Program-made: the position numbers and the translations under genes
Notes under the pieces: model-generated
Seen by the model: only the letters and a program-made list of their open reading frames with translations
Databases searched by the model: none
Told to the model about the DNA's origin: nothing
Origin: Clostridiales bacterium
Lineage (GTDB): Bacteria; Bacillota; Clostridia; Christensenellales; Borkfalkiaceae
NCBI GenBank assembly: GCA_015069485.1
Contig: SVIM01000012.1
Coordinates: forward strand, 1 to 49,123
DNA: 49,123 nucleotides
Reading direction: 5' to 3'
Part shown: positions 24,253-31,633 of the stretch, in pieces
Position numbering within the stretch: position 1 is the first letter of the stretch
How the letters are laid out: each line of letters starts with the position of its first letter

Positions 24253-25161
24253 TTAATTTTGTGTGTTAATTGCGGTATATATGCGCTCCAATAGCGATAA
24301 GCTTGCTTCTTCCTCTAAAAATTTTCTGCCAAGCTTTGTAGAAGTATCCCTTTCGTTTAGGCGAACCATCCTTACGCTAGAAACTAAAAATCTTGCAAAG
24401 ATTACGGTAAAAATCGCAAAGAACGCGGCAACTGCGCCGAATACGATAGTTAGCACTAAATTAAGCCCGTCTTCCCTTGCGTACATTTGCGAGCCGAATA
24501 CGATAGTGAGAATAAGCGAAATTGCAAAAGGCACGGCAAAGCATAAAAACAACGCGAGCGAACGGTTGCGCTTTGCTAAAAATTTTACACGGCGCTCCGC
24601 CTTTTTTTGCTCGTTTTCGTCCTTAATTTTTGCAACCTCTTGCTTCTTTTTTTGGTATTCCAAATCCAGCTTACCTGCGCTTATTTGTAGAAGCTGTTCC
24701 TTTTGCTCGTCAGTAGCGTATTTTTTTACGCCGTCGGCTATATCGGCGCAGTCCTTTAACAACGATAAATCGCTAAAATCCGAGCAAAGGGTACGCAATT
24801 TAATGCAATAAAACAAGCCTTCCGTTTCGTCGGTAATAATACCTTCGTCCGAATCGGCTTCGGCGCGAACGAAATCGCCCTCCTCCATCGCCGTTATTGC
24901 CGATTGCTTTAAGGCTTCTATCTTTTGCGCCCTTTTTTCTTCGGCAACCCTAGCTTCTTCCATAGCGGCGTGTAGCTGCTCCGGCGTCATCGTTACCATA
25001 TCCTCGTTATCGTAGGCAAATTCGGGCACTTCAAATTCGGCAAATTCCTCTTCTTCCTCATCCTCGTCCCCTGCAAAGTACAGCTCTTCTTCGCCGTCTT
25101 CGTTTTTGCGTATGCGATACTTTTTATCTTTATCTAAATCGTTAAGCCTTTCTTCAGCCAT
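24253..25161 (-). CDS. unknown protein: acidic N-terminus, coiled coil, two membrane helices
   Basis: The 302-residue product starts with a very acidic stretch (GDEDEEEEEFAEFEV, about 31-45), then helical, charged sequence with coiled-coil character (EEARVAEEKRAQKIEALK and EYQKKKQEVAKIKDENEQ). Two membrane segments follow (about 204-230 and 237-262), then a soluble tail. I recognise no family. It sits between ispE (9-base gap) and the desulfurase (40-base gap), so it is co-transcribed with both. AAGGAGAGAAT precedes the ATG. Confidence 0.7.
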   Translation of the reverse strand: MAEERLNDLDKDKKYRIRKNEDGEEELYFAGDEDEEEEEFAEFEVPEFAYDNEDMVTMTPEQLHAAMEEARVAEEKRAQKIEALKQSAITAMEEGDFVRAEADSDEGIITDETEGLFYCIKLRTLCSDFSDLSLLKDCADIADGVKKYATDEQKEQLLQISAGKLDLEYQKKKQEVAKIKDENEQKKAERRVKFLAKRNRSLALFLCFAVPFAISLILTIVFGSQMYAREDGLNLVLTIVFGAVAAFFAIFTVIFARFLVSSVRMVRLNERDTSTKLGRKFLEEEASLSLLERIYTAINTQN

Positions 25162-25170
25162 ATTCTCTCC

Positions 25171-26019
25171 TTATAAAACGGTTTTAGTTTGAATTATTTT
25201 TGCCTTGCCCCTATACCTTGAAGCAACGTAACGGCACATTTCCGCACTTTCGAAAACGGCGTAAACCGCGCTACCCGAGCCCGTCATATTTACGCCGAGC
25301 GGAGCAAAGGACAAGGCGTTTTTATATTCCCTTTCCACGCCGTCGCAAAGCGCGCAGGCAGGCGCAAAAAGGTGGTTGTTAAGGTTTTTACAAAGCAGGG
25401 CTTTATCGCCTAAGCACAAGGCGTTTTTCGCGTTTTGACTGTATACTCCAACGGGCTTTTCGCCTTGGTCGTAAAGCTTGAAGCATTGTGCGGTAGATAC
25501 GCCATATTGTGGCACGAATAGCAAAATATCGAGCCTTAAATCGCTTGCGATAGGCGTTATAATTTCCCCCCTTCCGGAAAGGAGAGCATAGCCACCGTAA
25601 AGCATATAACCCACGTCAGAGCCTATGGCGTCGGCAATTTGCTTAACGCCAACCTCGTCGTCTATTTTATAAAGCTTTTTTAGCGCGTTAAGCACCCCTG
25701 CCGCATCTGCCGAGGATCCGCCTAACCCTGCGCCCATAGGAATATTTTTATAAACGGTAATATCTGCGCCGCAGGTGTTAAATTTTTCTACGAACGCTGT
25801 TGCGGCAATATAGGCGTTATTTTTTTCAAGTGGGATTGCTTCGCTACCAAGTCCGCGCATAGTAACGGTTACAGCCTTATCCTTGCGAGAAGAAACGCTT
25901 ATTAAATCGTATAAGTCCACGCTACACACAACGCTGTTTAAAAGGTGAAAGCCGTCCTTCACACCCGTAATATCAAGCGTTAAATTAAGTTTTGCGTATG
26001 CCTTACTTTGAATATTCAT
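25171..26019 (-). CDS. ispE: 4-diphosphocytidyl-2-C-methyl-D-erythritol kinase
   Basis: IspE phosphorylates CDP-methylerythritol in the non-mevalonate isoprenoid pathway. The GHMP-kinase glycine motif PMGAGLGGSSADAAG (about residues 94-108) is intact, the N-terminus reads KAYAKLNLTLDI, and the C-terminal NMTGSGSAVYAVF is present. Length of 282 fits. It appears to be translated from a leaderless transcript: see its promoter. It leads a unit with the two following minus-strand genes. Confidence 0.95.
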   Translation of the reverse strand: MNIQSKAYAKLNLTLDITGVKDGFHLLNSVVCSVDLYDLISVSSRKDKAVTVTMRGLGSEAIPLEKNNAYIAATAFVEKFNTCGADITVYKNIPMGAGLGGSSADAAGVLNALKKLYKIDDEVGVKQIADAIGSDVGYMLYGGYALLSGRGEIITPIASDLRLDILLFVPQYGVSTAQCFKLYDQGEKPVGVYSQNAKNALCLGDKALLCKNLNNHLFAPACALCDGVEREYKNALSFAPLGVNMTGSGSAVYAVFESAEMCRYVASRYRGKAKIIQTKTVL

Positions 26020-26025
26020 AAAATT

Positions 26026-26054
26026 ATTATAGCATATAAATTAACGCTTTTCAA
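26026..26054 (-). promoter_or_regulatory. ispE sigma-A promoter 6 bases from the start codon
   Basis: On the minus strand TTGAAA (26049-26054), a 17-base spacer and consensus TATAAT (26026-26031) are followed by only AATTTT and then the ATG at 26019. Transcription would begin at the ATG. No Shine-Dalgarno sequence is possible, so the mRNA should be leaderless. Confidence 0.8.
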
Positions 26055-26086
26055 TATTTTTTACAATATTTACATAAATTTAAACT

Positions 26087-26111
26087 GCCGCAATGCTTGT
26101 AGCATTGCGGC
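26087..26111 (-). terminator. terminator of the SipL-like gene
   Basis: GCCGCAATGCT and AGCATTGCGGC form a perfect stem 7 bases after the stop codon. The exit on the minus strand is T/A-rich. Confidence 0.75.
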
Positions 26112-26117
26112 TTAATT

Positions 26118-27605
26118 TTATTTTGCACGGTAAATTATTATTCTTTCTTTTCCCGTTAAGGGGAACTCCAGCCCGGCGTTTAGCTTCGTTACTTCTTGGG
26201 GCGTCATTTTAAGTCTTTTGGCAACTTCCCAAAGGCTATCGCCTGATTTTGGAATAAAAACGCTTACTGCGCTTTTATTGCAATTCAGCTCCTCCCCCTG
26301 CGTTAGTTGGGTAATATATCGGCACGAATTGCATTTTATAGGGAATAAATAAATTTTTAAAACCGCCTCTGCCTCGCACTCGTCTTGGTTTTTTCTTCGC
26401 ACGGAAACACCGCTTACGGCAACGCTTATTTGCACCTTATCTTGCTCGTTTAAGCCTTGATTTGCTAAATTTACGGCAAAGGGAAGATTTATTTCCGTCG
26501 AGCGCTCTTCTCCGTTTTGCTCGTAAATTAAAAGGGAAGCTATAACGCCTTCTAACATAGCCGTTTCCTTATTATAAAAATACTCGACGGTAGGCAATGC
26601 GGTCGCCTTAAAGGTGCACGAATAATCCAGCTTACTTTTGGTTGCGCAAAGCCCAAAAAGGCGTTCCGTAAAGGTTTTAACCGCATCCACCTTATACTCT
26701 ACTTCCTCCGCAAAGCTTAATTCTACGGCGTTTTTTGCGCTAAACGCATCTACGGCAACGGGTAATTCCCTTTGCTCGTAAAACACTCCGCTATAGCCTA
26801 ATGCCGCAACGATAGAAATTTGACACCTACCCGCCTCCTCGTTTACGCTTGCGGTAACAGTTAAATCCTTAACCTCGGCAAAGCACAAAGCGTTTTGTAA
26901 AAGATAGCCGTTATCGCAGGGGATTAACGCCTTATACGGCACGGTTTTTTCTAGGCTTACGGGCGAATCACCCCTTATTGCAAGCACGGATAAAAACAAC
27001 TCGCCTTCTATTTTAATTTCCCCCGAAACGCACTCAACGCGTGATATATGCACGCTTGTAGTGGGGACTAACACGTCGGCAACGCCGTCCACTTCAAATT
27101 CGTCCTCCACCTCGCTTTCGCCAAAAAAGGGTTGCGCTGACGAAAAGCTTAAGTTTTCCGTTTTGCATACAACGCCCTCTGCGCCCGAAATTAAAGTGCG
27201 CTCTGCATTAGCAAAAACGAGCATATTAGCGCACGCAACGGCAGAAACCACTATTGCAGAGCCTTCCCTTTTAAGCGTTGTTTTTTGGCATTTTAAAGTG
27301 CAAATTGCCGTATGCGAGGGGGCAAAATTTTCGTCGTCGGCATAGTGGGAAAATTCCACACCCTTTTGAACACGGCAAAATTTGCCCGAGTCGTCAATAT
27401 AAACGAGGGTGCAAACAAGCCTTCCGGTATAATTTATTCTGCCGGACGAAACCTCGCATAGCACCGTAGAAATTTGAGGATATACGGCAATAATTTCGCC
27501 CACGCCGTCCACCTGCATAAACTTACACTCAACAATGCTCTGCGCCGAAATTTCGGCTATTTGCTTTTTATATACATCTGTTTGAAAAACGGGATTAAAC
27601 GACAT
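26118..27605 (-). CDS. sipL: SipL-like spore protein: three SPOCS (DUF3794) domains and a C-terminal LysM
   Basis: The 495-residue product has three repeats of the SPOCS/DUF3794 type (first about 25-135, second about 155-280, third about 310-425), each with a beta-rich core and a motif such as GVGEIIAVYP or VDGVADVLVP. It ends with a LysM domain (about 447-492: FIPKSGDSLWEVAKRLKMTPQEVTKLN). In Clostridioides difficile SipL binds the coat protein SpoIVA through LysM and couples coat to forespore. Domain order is the same here. AGGAG precedes the ATG. Confidence 0.85.
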   Translation of the reverse strand: MSFNPVFQTDVYKKQIAEISAQSIVECKFMQVDGVGEIIAVYPQISTVLCEVSSGRINYTGRLVCTLVYIDDSGKFCRVQKGVEFSHYADDENFAPSHTAICTLKCQKTTLKREGSAIVVSAVACANMLVFANAERTLISGAEGVVCKTENLSFSSAQPFFGESEVEDEFEVDGVADVLVPTTSVHISRVECVSGEIKIEGELFLSVLAIRGDSPVSLEKTVPYKALIPCDNGYLLQNALCFAEVKDLTVTASVNEEAGRCQISIVAALGYSGVFYEQRELPVAVDAFSAKNAVELSFAEEVEYKVDAVKTFTERLFGLCATKSKLDYSCTFKATALPTVEYFYNKETAMLEGVIASLLIYEQNGEERSTEINLPFAVNLANQGLNEQDKVQISVAVSGVSVRRKNQDECEAEAVLKIYLFPIKCNSCRYITQLTQGEELNCNKSAVSVFIPKSGDSLWEVAKRLKMTPQEVTKLNAGLEFPLTGKERIIIYRAK

Positions 27606-27652
27606 AACTTCTCCTATTCAAAGTGTTTTGCCTAAAATCGCCACGAAAAAAG

Positions 27653-27701
27653 GCGCGACTTTGGCGTTATATACGGTAAATTATATGCTTAAAAGTCGCG
27701 C
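27653..27701 (-). repeat. inverted repeat between veg and the SipL-like gene
   Basis: GCGCGACTTT (27653-27662) and AAAGTCGCGC (27692-27701) are perfectly complementary around a 29-base AT-rich loop. It may end veg transcription or fold in the leader of the next gene. The loop holds a TATAAT on the minus strand without a good -35. Confidence 0.5.
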
Positions 27702-27746
27702 AATATTACTAAATTATTAAATTTTATAATGCTTTTATAGCCGAAT

Positions 27747-28004
27747 TTAAACGGTTTTTACCTGCGTAGCTAATTTAATCGCTACCCTACCGCATAAAAT
27801 TTCGGAATAGGAATATGCCGTTTTGCCCAAAAATGCCTTATCTTCCGGACATACGGTAAATAGCGAAGGATAGATGCCGTCCACCGTAGCTAAAAAAGTT
27901 ATAAATTTGTTTCTGCCTAAATTTAACTTTACCGTAACGGGCTTTTGGTAACAGCTTTTTACTAATTGTTTAACGCCTTCTATCGTTTGGTTAGCTTTAA
28001 TCAT
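27747..28004 (-). CDS. veg: Veg protein
   Basis: Veg is a small, highly expressed Firmicutes protein linked to biofilm matrix and vegetative growth; its biochemical role is unclear. The 85-residue product has the family pattern: a short N-terminal helix, the beta segment KPVTVKLNLGRNKF, YPSLFTVCPEDK and the signature AYSYSEILCGRVAIKL. Length matches the 80-90 residue norm. There is no Shine-Dalgarno sequence before the ATG. Confidence 0.85.
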   Translation of the reverse strand: MIKANQTIEGVKQLVKSCYQKPVTVKLNLGRNKFITFLATVDGIYPSLFTVCPEDKAFLGKTAYSYSEILCGRVAIKLATQVKTV

Positions 28005-28057
28005 ACTAAGGTTATTGCCACTAAAGCGCGTTTTTATTCAAGCATCTAACAAAATAA

Positions 28058-28084
28058 AAAGAGCTGAAAATTTTTCAGCTCTTT
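28058..28084 (-). terminator. terminator of the zinc-ribbon gene
   Basis: AAAGAGCTGAAA pairs with TTTCAGCTCTTT, followed on the minus strand by TTTATTTTG. Confidence 0.82.
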
Positions 28085-28114
28085 AATCGGTTTTAAGTTT
28101 TATTAAAAGACAAT

Positions 28115-28609
28115 TTAAAAATCGTCGTCGTCATCATCGTCTTCGTCATCATCGTCGTAGTCGCCTTCGTCGTAATCGTCGATAGAATCAAAGTCTTCTT
28201 CAAAATCGTCTTCGTACATTTCGTCTTCAAATTCTTCTTCCTCGTCGTCGAATTCATCACCGAATTCTTCTTCAAGGGCTTCGTCGTCAATGGTTAAGTC
28301 TTCCGTTTCCTCGTCAAGGTAATTCTTCCACTCTTCGTCTTCTTCGATATCAATATCGTCCTCAACGTCGTATTGAGTGGCCTTTTTACAACTGTCGCAC
28401 ATAGATTCGCCGTAGGATATAGAATTTACACCGCAGATAGGGCAAATTTCTGCCTTTTCATCTTCCATTTCGTCGACAAAATCTTCTTCAAGGTCGGCAA
28501 ACTGCAATCTATTGCCTTTAATTTCCGCTATACAAACGTCGCAATATTCTTGAGTTTCACCGTCAATGTAATTAAGTTCACATCTGGGACATTTTACGTA
28601 TCTGACCAT
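28115..28609 (-). CDS. two zinc-ribbon motifs with a highly acidic tail
   Basis: Two zinc-binding motifs, CPRC...CDVC (about residues 7-26) and CPICG...CDSC (about 56-74), are followed by a tail of nearly pure Asp and Glu over about 80 residues (ending DDDDEDDDDDDDF). Such tails mimic nucleic acid or bind basic proteins. The function is unknown; the first ribbon, KCPRCELNY, occurs in small Firmicutes proteins of unknown role. I set the start at 28607-28609 because GGAGATAAAA precedes it; the frame extends ten codons further without a ribosome binding site. Confidence 0.8.
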   Translation of the reverse strand: MVRYVKCPRCELNYIDGETQEYCDVCIAEIKGNRLQFADLEEDFVDEMEDEKAEICPICGVNSISYGESMCDSCKKATQYDVEDDIDIEEDEEWKNYLDEETEDLTIDDEALEEEFGDEFDDEEEEFEDEMYEDDFEEDFDSIDDYDEGDYDDDDEDDDDDDDF

Positions 28610-28685
28610 TTTTATCTCCGTTTTTTTCGCATAAAGCATTACGGCTTAATTTTTGCGAAATTTCCTCTTATCATTTTGTGCTAAC

Positions 28686-28714
28686 ATTATATTAATATTT
28701 ATTTAATTTGTAAA
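28686..28714 (-). promoter_or_regulatory. sigma-A promoter of the zinc-ribbon gene
   Basis: TTTACA (28709-28714) and TATAAT (28686-28691) are 17 bases apart on the minus strand. Confidence 0.8.
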
Positions 28715-28839
28715 CTGTTTTTAATAATTTTTTTTGCTTATTCAAAAATTTTTTATAACTTTTTTGCGTTTTTGTAGCGTATTTATTAATAATAGCCTAT
28801 TAATTGCTTAAAAACCGCCGTTTTTGCTATAAAATAATA

Positions 28840-28862
28840 CAGACGGCGCGTTGCGCCGTCTG
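28840..28862 (-). terminator. terminator of the large lipoprotein gene
   Basis: CAGACGGCGC and GCGCCGTCTG form a perfect stem around GTT, 15 bases after the stop codon. Confidence 0.78.
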
Positions 28863-28876
28863 CTAAATTCAATTTA

Positions 28877-31099
28877 TTATTCTTCGTCGCTATAAACGTC
28901 GATAGACTTGTCGTCGGTAGTATCAATCTTTCTCTTTGCCTTTTTGTAAACGGGGCGCTTGGTGTTATTCTTTTTGATTAAGAAAATAACGAGAACTGCG
29001 ATTGCGCCAAGCACTAATAAGCCACCAAGGCTAACGCCTACGATAAATAATACCTTTGCCCAAGTTTCTAAGCCTTCCCACCAAGTAGAAGTATCTTCGG
29101 GGTATGCTTGAAGGTTGCTTGCTCTGGAGGATTCAACGTAAGCTTCTACGTCTGCTTCTGCCATAAAGCCGAGCTGAGCATAGTAATAATCGTGGCTGTT
29201 TGCATATACGGTTTTGCCGTTTACGGTTACGGAATCGGTAGCGTAATCAGCCCAGTTACCTTCTACTGCTAAGAAGTCTTTAACCTCTGCAATAGTTGCT
29301 TCGGTGTAGTATGCGTCGATATCGGAATCCTTAATATCAACGTATGCTTGACGAAGTTCTTGGATATAATCGGTGTCGTCACCAACGTAGAAGGAGTGAT
29401 TTAATACTGCGGAAATACCCTTATAAACTTCTTCATCAGCTTCTGCAATTGCTTTAAGAAGATCGGTGTATTTGGTGTTTAACGCTTCGATTTCGTCGTT
29501 AGACATCATTCCGTTTGCGCCGTTAAGGTTGCAAACTTCTACGTAGTTGTAATTATCCATTACGCCTACTTCGGAAGCGTATATAAGCTGGTTATCGATA
29601 ATTTCAGGAACGTACCAAGTGCTAACTGCGTCAACGTTTAATACGTTAATATACTTGTATTCTAAGTTTTCTTCGGTGGGATATACGGTGTAATCGCTCT
29701 TTTCGCCGTCGTAAGCAACGCGGTTAACGGTGTAGCCTGCTCCGCCCGTGGTGCTATAATATAAATAGGAATGACCTAAATTATCGTGAGCCTGGGTAAA
29801 GAGAATCGTGGGGGTTGAGGTTTCGGCAGCGATTGCAAATTCTGCAACGAGGTTACCGTCCTTAATAGAGTTCATTATAATATCGTTGTTGGTGATGCTT
29901 ATAACCTTAAGCTCGTCATCAACGGTTACGAATTCGTATGAACCTACGGCAGATGCATCCATTAAAAGACAATCGGTATAAGAAGGGTTGTTAGTTACTG
30001 CGTTCCAGCCTTCAACACCGCATTGTTCGTCGGATACGCTGAACAAGAAGGATTTAGAATCGTTTGCGGACTTTCTTGAATAATATAAAGTACCGTCTTT
30101 ATAAGCAGAAAGGGTGTAAGTGTAGGGCGCGTGGTTTGATACGGTGTTTTCACCGTCAACGCCGTCGTGGTATTCGTAGTTGAACTGGGAAAGAAGGTTG
30201 GTTGCGCCGATACCGTCAAATACGAATTCGCCCATATTTAAATAAACGGGAGCGTCGCTTTCTCTATCTTCTTCTACGTAGCTGAAATCGTATTCTCTAT
30301 CAGATTCGGTAACGTCGGCAGAAACTCTATATACTTGATTGTAAGATTCTGCGCTGCTGTTTGAAGAGCCGATATATCTGTTAACGCTCATAGTATAATA
30401 AACGTTAGCGTTTTCTACGTTTTCGTCAAAGATGAAGGACGTTACGTTATAGGCAAGGAGAACGTCTTCCCCCGTTTGGGTGTTAACGGAGTGAATATTG
30501 GTTACTGAAGAGCCAGTTTCGTATAAGTCTTCAGAAGCGGCGTATAATAAATATACGGTTCCGTCTACTTCTACGTAACGATAGTCAACGGTGTTATCGG
30601 TTGCCTGATAGTAGTAGCCCTGCATTGCTTGAGTGCCGTCGAGCTTAGCGCTCTTAAATTCAAGCAAGGTGTTTTGTACTTCGCCGTCACTATTCTTTGC
30701 AGTAGAAGGCGTTGCGTAGTAAACGTAATCGCCGTAAACGTAAATACCTGCGTTAGTATTGCCAGAATAGATAATTTGGGGAACTACTACGTCGCATTTA
30801 GCGTAATTGCGGGAAGCGAAATCATCTTCGTGAATACGCATAAGCGCGCCCTTTACGGGAGTGCCGTAATCGTTGATAGCCGTGTTTACTTCGGTGCCGT
30901 TTACAAAGTAAATATAAGCACCCTTTTTAACGGCAAAACCGCCGTTGGATTGAGCCGCTTCGGTAACGAAGATAGGGTCGCCGTTTACTTCGGGAAGGGC
31001 TTTTGCGCCGTAATAGGAACAGCCTGCAGTAAGAGCAACGCTTGCTGCCATTGCAGAGCATACGGTTAAACAAATTATTTTTTTAATAGATTTTTGCAT
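28877..31099 (-). CDS. large surface lipoprotein with C-terminal membrane anchor
   Basis: The 740-residue product starts with a lipoprotein signal ending LTAGC (Cys 27). Residues 40-540 are beta-rich with repeated IYxYGDYVYYAT, DGTVYLLYAA and KDGTLYYSRK strands, resembling a DUF5050-type propeller. A helical region (about 540-670) follows, then a hydrophobic helix (about 683-709) and a Lys-rich cytosolic tail ending in acidic residues. Having both a lipid anchor and a C-terminal membrane helix is unusual: the protein would loop outside the membrane with both ends tethered. No catalytic motif is visible. GGAG precedes the ATG; promoter at 31159-31187. Confidence 0.75.
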   Translation of the reverse strand: MQKSIKKIICLTVCSAMAASVALTAGCSYYGAKALPEVNGDPIFVTEAAQSNGGFAVKKGAYIYFVNGTEVNTAINDYGTPVKGALMRIHEDDFASRNYAKCDVVVPQIIYSGNTNAGIYVYGDYVYYATPSTAKNSDGEVQNTLLEFKSAKLDGTQAMQGYYYQATDNTVDYRYVEVDGTVYLLYAASEDLYETGSSVTNIHSVNTQTGEDVLLAYNVTSFIFDENVENANVYYTMSVNRYIGSSNSSAESYNQVYRVSADVTESDREYDFSYVEEDRESDAPVYLNMGEFVFDGIGATNLLSQFNYEYHDGVDGENTVSNHAPYTYTLSAYKDGTLYYSRKSANDSKSFLFSVSDEQCGVEGWNAVTNNPSYTDCLLMDASAVGSYEFVTVDDELKVISITNNDIIMNSIKDGNLVAEFAIAAETSTPTILFTQAHDNLGHSYLYYSTTGGAGYTVNRVAYDGEKSDYTVYPTEENLEYKYINVLNVDAVSTWYVPEIIDNQLIYASEVGVMDNYNYVEVCNLNGANGMMSNDEIEALNTKYTDLLKAIAEADEEVYKGISAVLNHSFYVGDDTDYIQELRQAYVDIKDSDIDAYYTEATIAEVKDFLAVEGNWADYATDSVTVNGKTVYANSHDYYYAQLGFMAEADVEAYVESSRASNLQAYPEDTSTWWEGLETWAKVLFIVGVSLGGLLVLGAIAVLVIFLIKKNNTKRPVYKKAKRKIDTTDDKSIDVYSDEE

Positions 31100-31158
31100 G
31101 TTAAACTCCGCGCGGAACTATATTACATTATCCGCCACATTATAATTAAGCATTATTC

Positions 31159-31187
31159 ATTATATACCAAATTTAAATATTAATCAA
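31159..31187 (-). promoter_or_regulatory. sigma-A promoter of the large lipoprotein gene
   Basis: TTGATT (31182-31187) and TATAAT (31159-31164) are 17 bases apart on the minus strand, leaving a leader of about 50 bases. Confidence 0.8.
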
Positions 31188-31234
31188 TAAAAAACGCCTT
31201 TATTTTAGCGAAAAATTATTAAAAAGGAGATAAA

Positions 31235-31471
31235 ATTACGGAAAAATTTGCACTTTTAAATTTAATTAAAGCGCTTGGCGGATTTAATGCCAATCAAAGC
31301 GCAAAAAACGGAGAAAACGAAGCCGTTTTAAACGGAGAAAACCTTGCAAAGACGGAAAACACCCAACCTTTAAAAGCAGAAATAAAAGCACAAAACATAG
31401 AGCAACCTAACCTTATGGCACAAGCAATATTGCGCCACGAGCAAATTGCAAACAAAATTAAAAATAAATAA
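31235..31471 (+). CDS. small hydrophilic protein, apparent ATT start
   Basis: A 78-codon frame opens at ATT 31235-31237, with GGAGA placed 4 bases upstream of it (31226-31230), and runs to TAA at 31469-31471. No ATG, GTG or TTG occurs in frame until codon 59 (ATG) and 64 (TTG), so a normal start would leave almost nothing. The product begins with an amphipathic segment (TEKFALLNLIKALGGFN) and continues with Asn/Glu/Lys/Gln-rich sequence, ending IANKIKNK. I do not recognise it. Codon use resembles the neighbours. It lies between two divergent large lipoprotein genes and could be surface related. Confidence 0.5.
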   Translation: MTEKFALLNLIKALGGFNANQSAKNGENEAVLNGENLAKTENTQPLKAEIKAQNIEQPNLMAQAILRHEQIANKIKNK

Positions 31472-31567
31472 AAGGCTTGTAAAAAAACCTTTTCGCTGTA
31501 ATATTAAGCTTTGCTTCGCATTTTTATACGCTATGCTTAAGCACGGTAATTGTTCGGCAAAAAATTA

Positions 31568-31593
31568 AACGGCTTCCCCGAAGGGAAGCCGTT
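31568..31593 (-). terminator. terminator of the esterase gene
   Basis: AACGGCTTCCC and GGGAAGCCGTT flank the tetraloop CGAA (TTCG on the minus strand), followed on the minus strand by TAATTTTTTG. It may also end the small gene on the plus strand. Confidence 0.85.
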
Positions 31594-31633
31594 ATTTTCG
31601 TTAAACCTATAAGGCTTTTTAACGATTTTTTAA

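Noticed and set aside
28093-28290. Thr/Lys-rich frame overlapping the acidic tail of the zinc-ribbon protein
   Set aside because: It is an out-of-frame reading of GAC/GAA codons; the acidic frame has the ribosome binding site and cysteine motifs.
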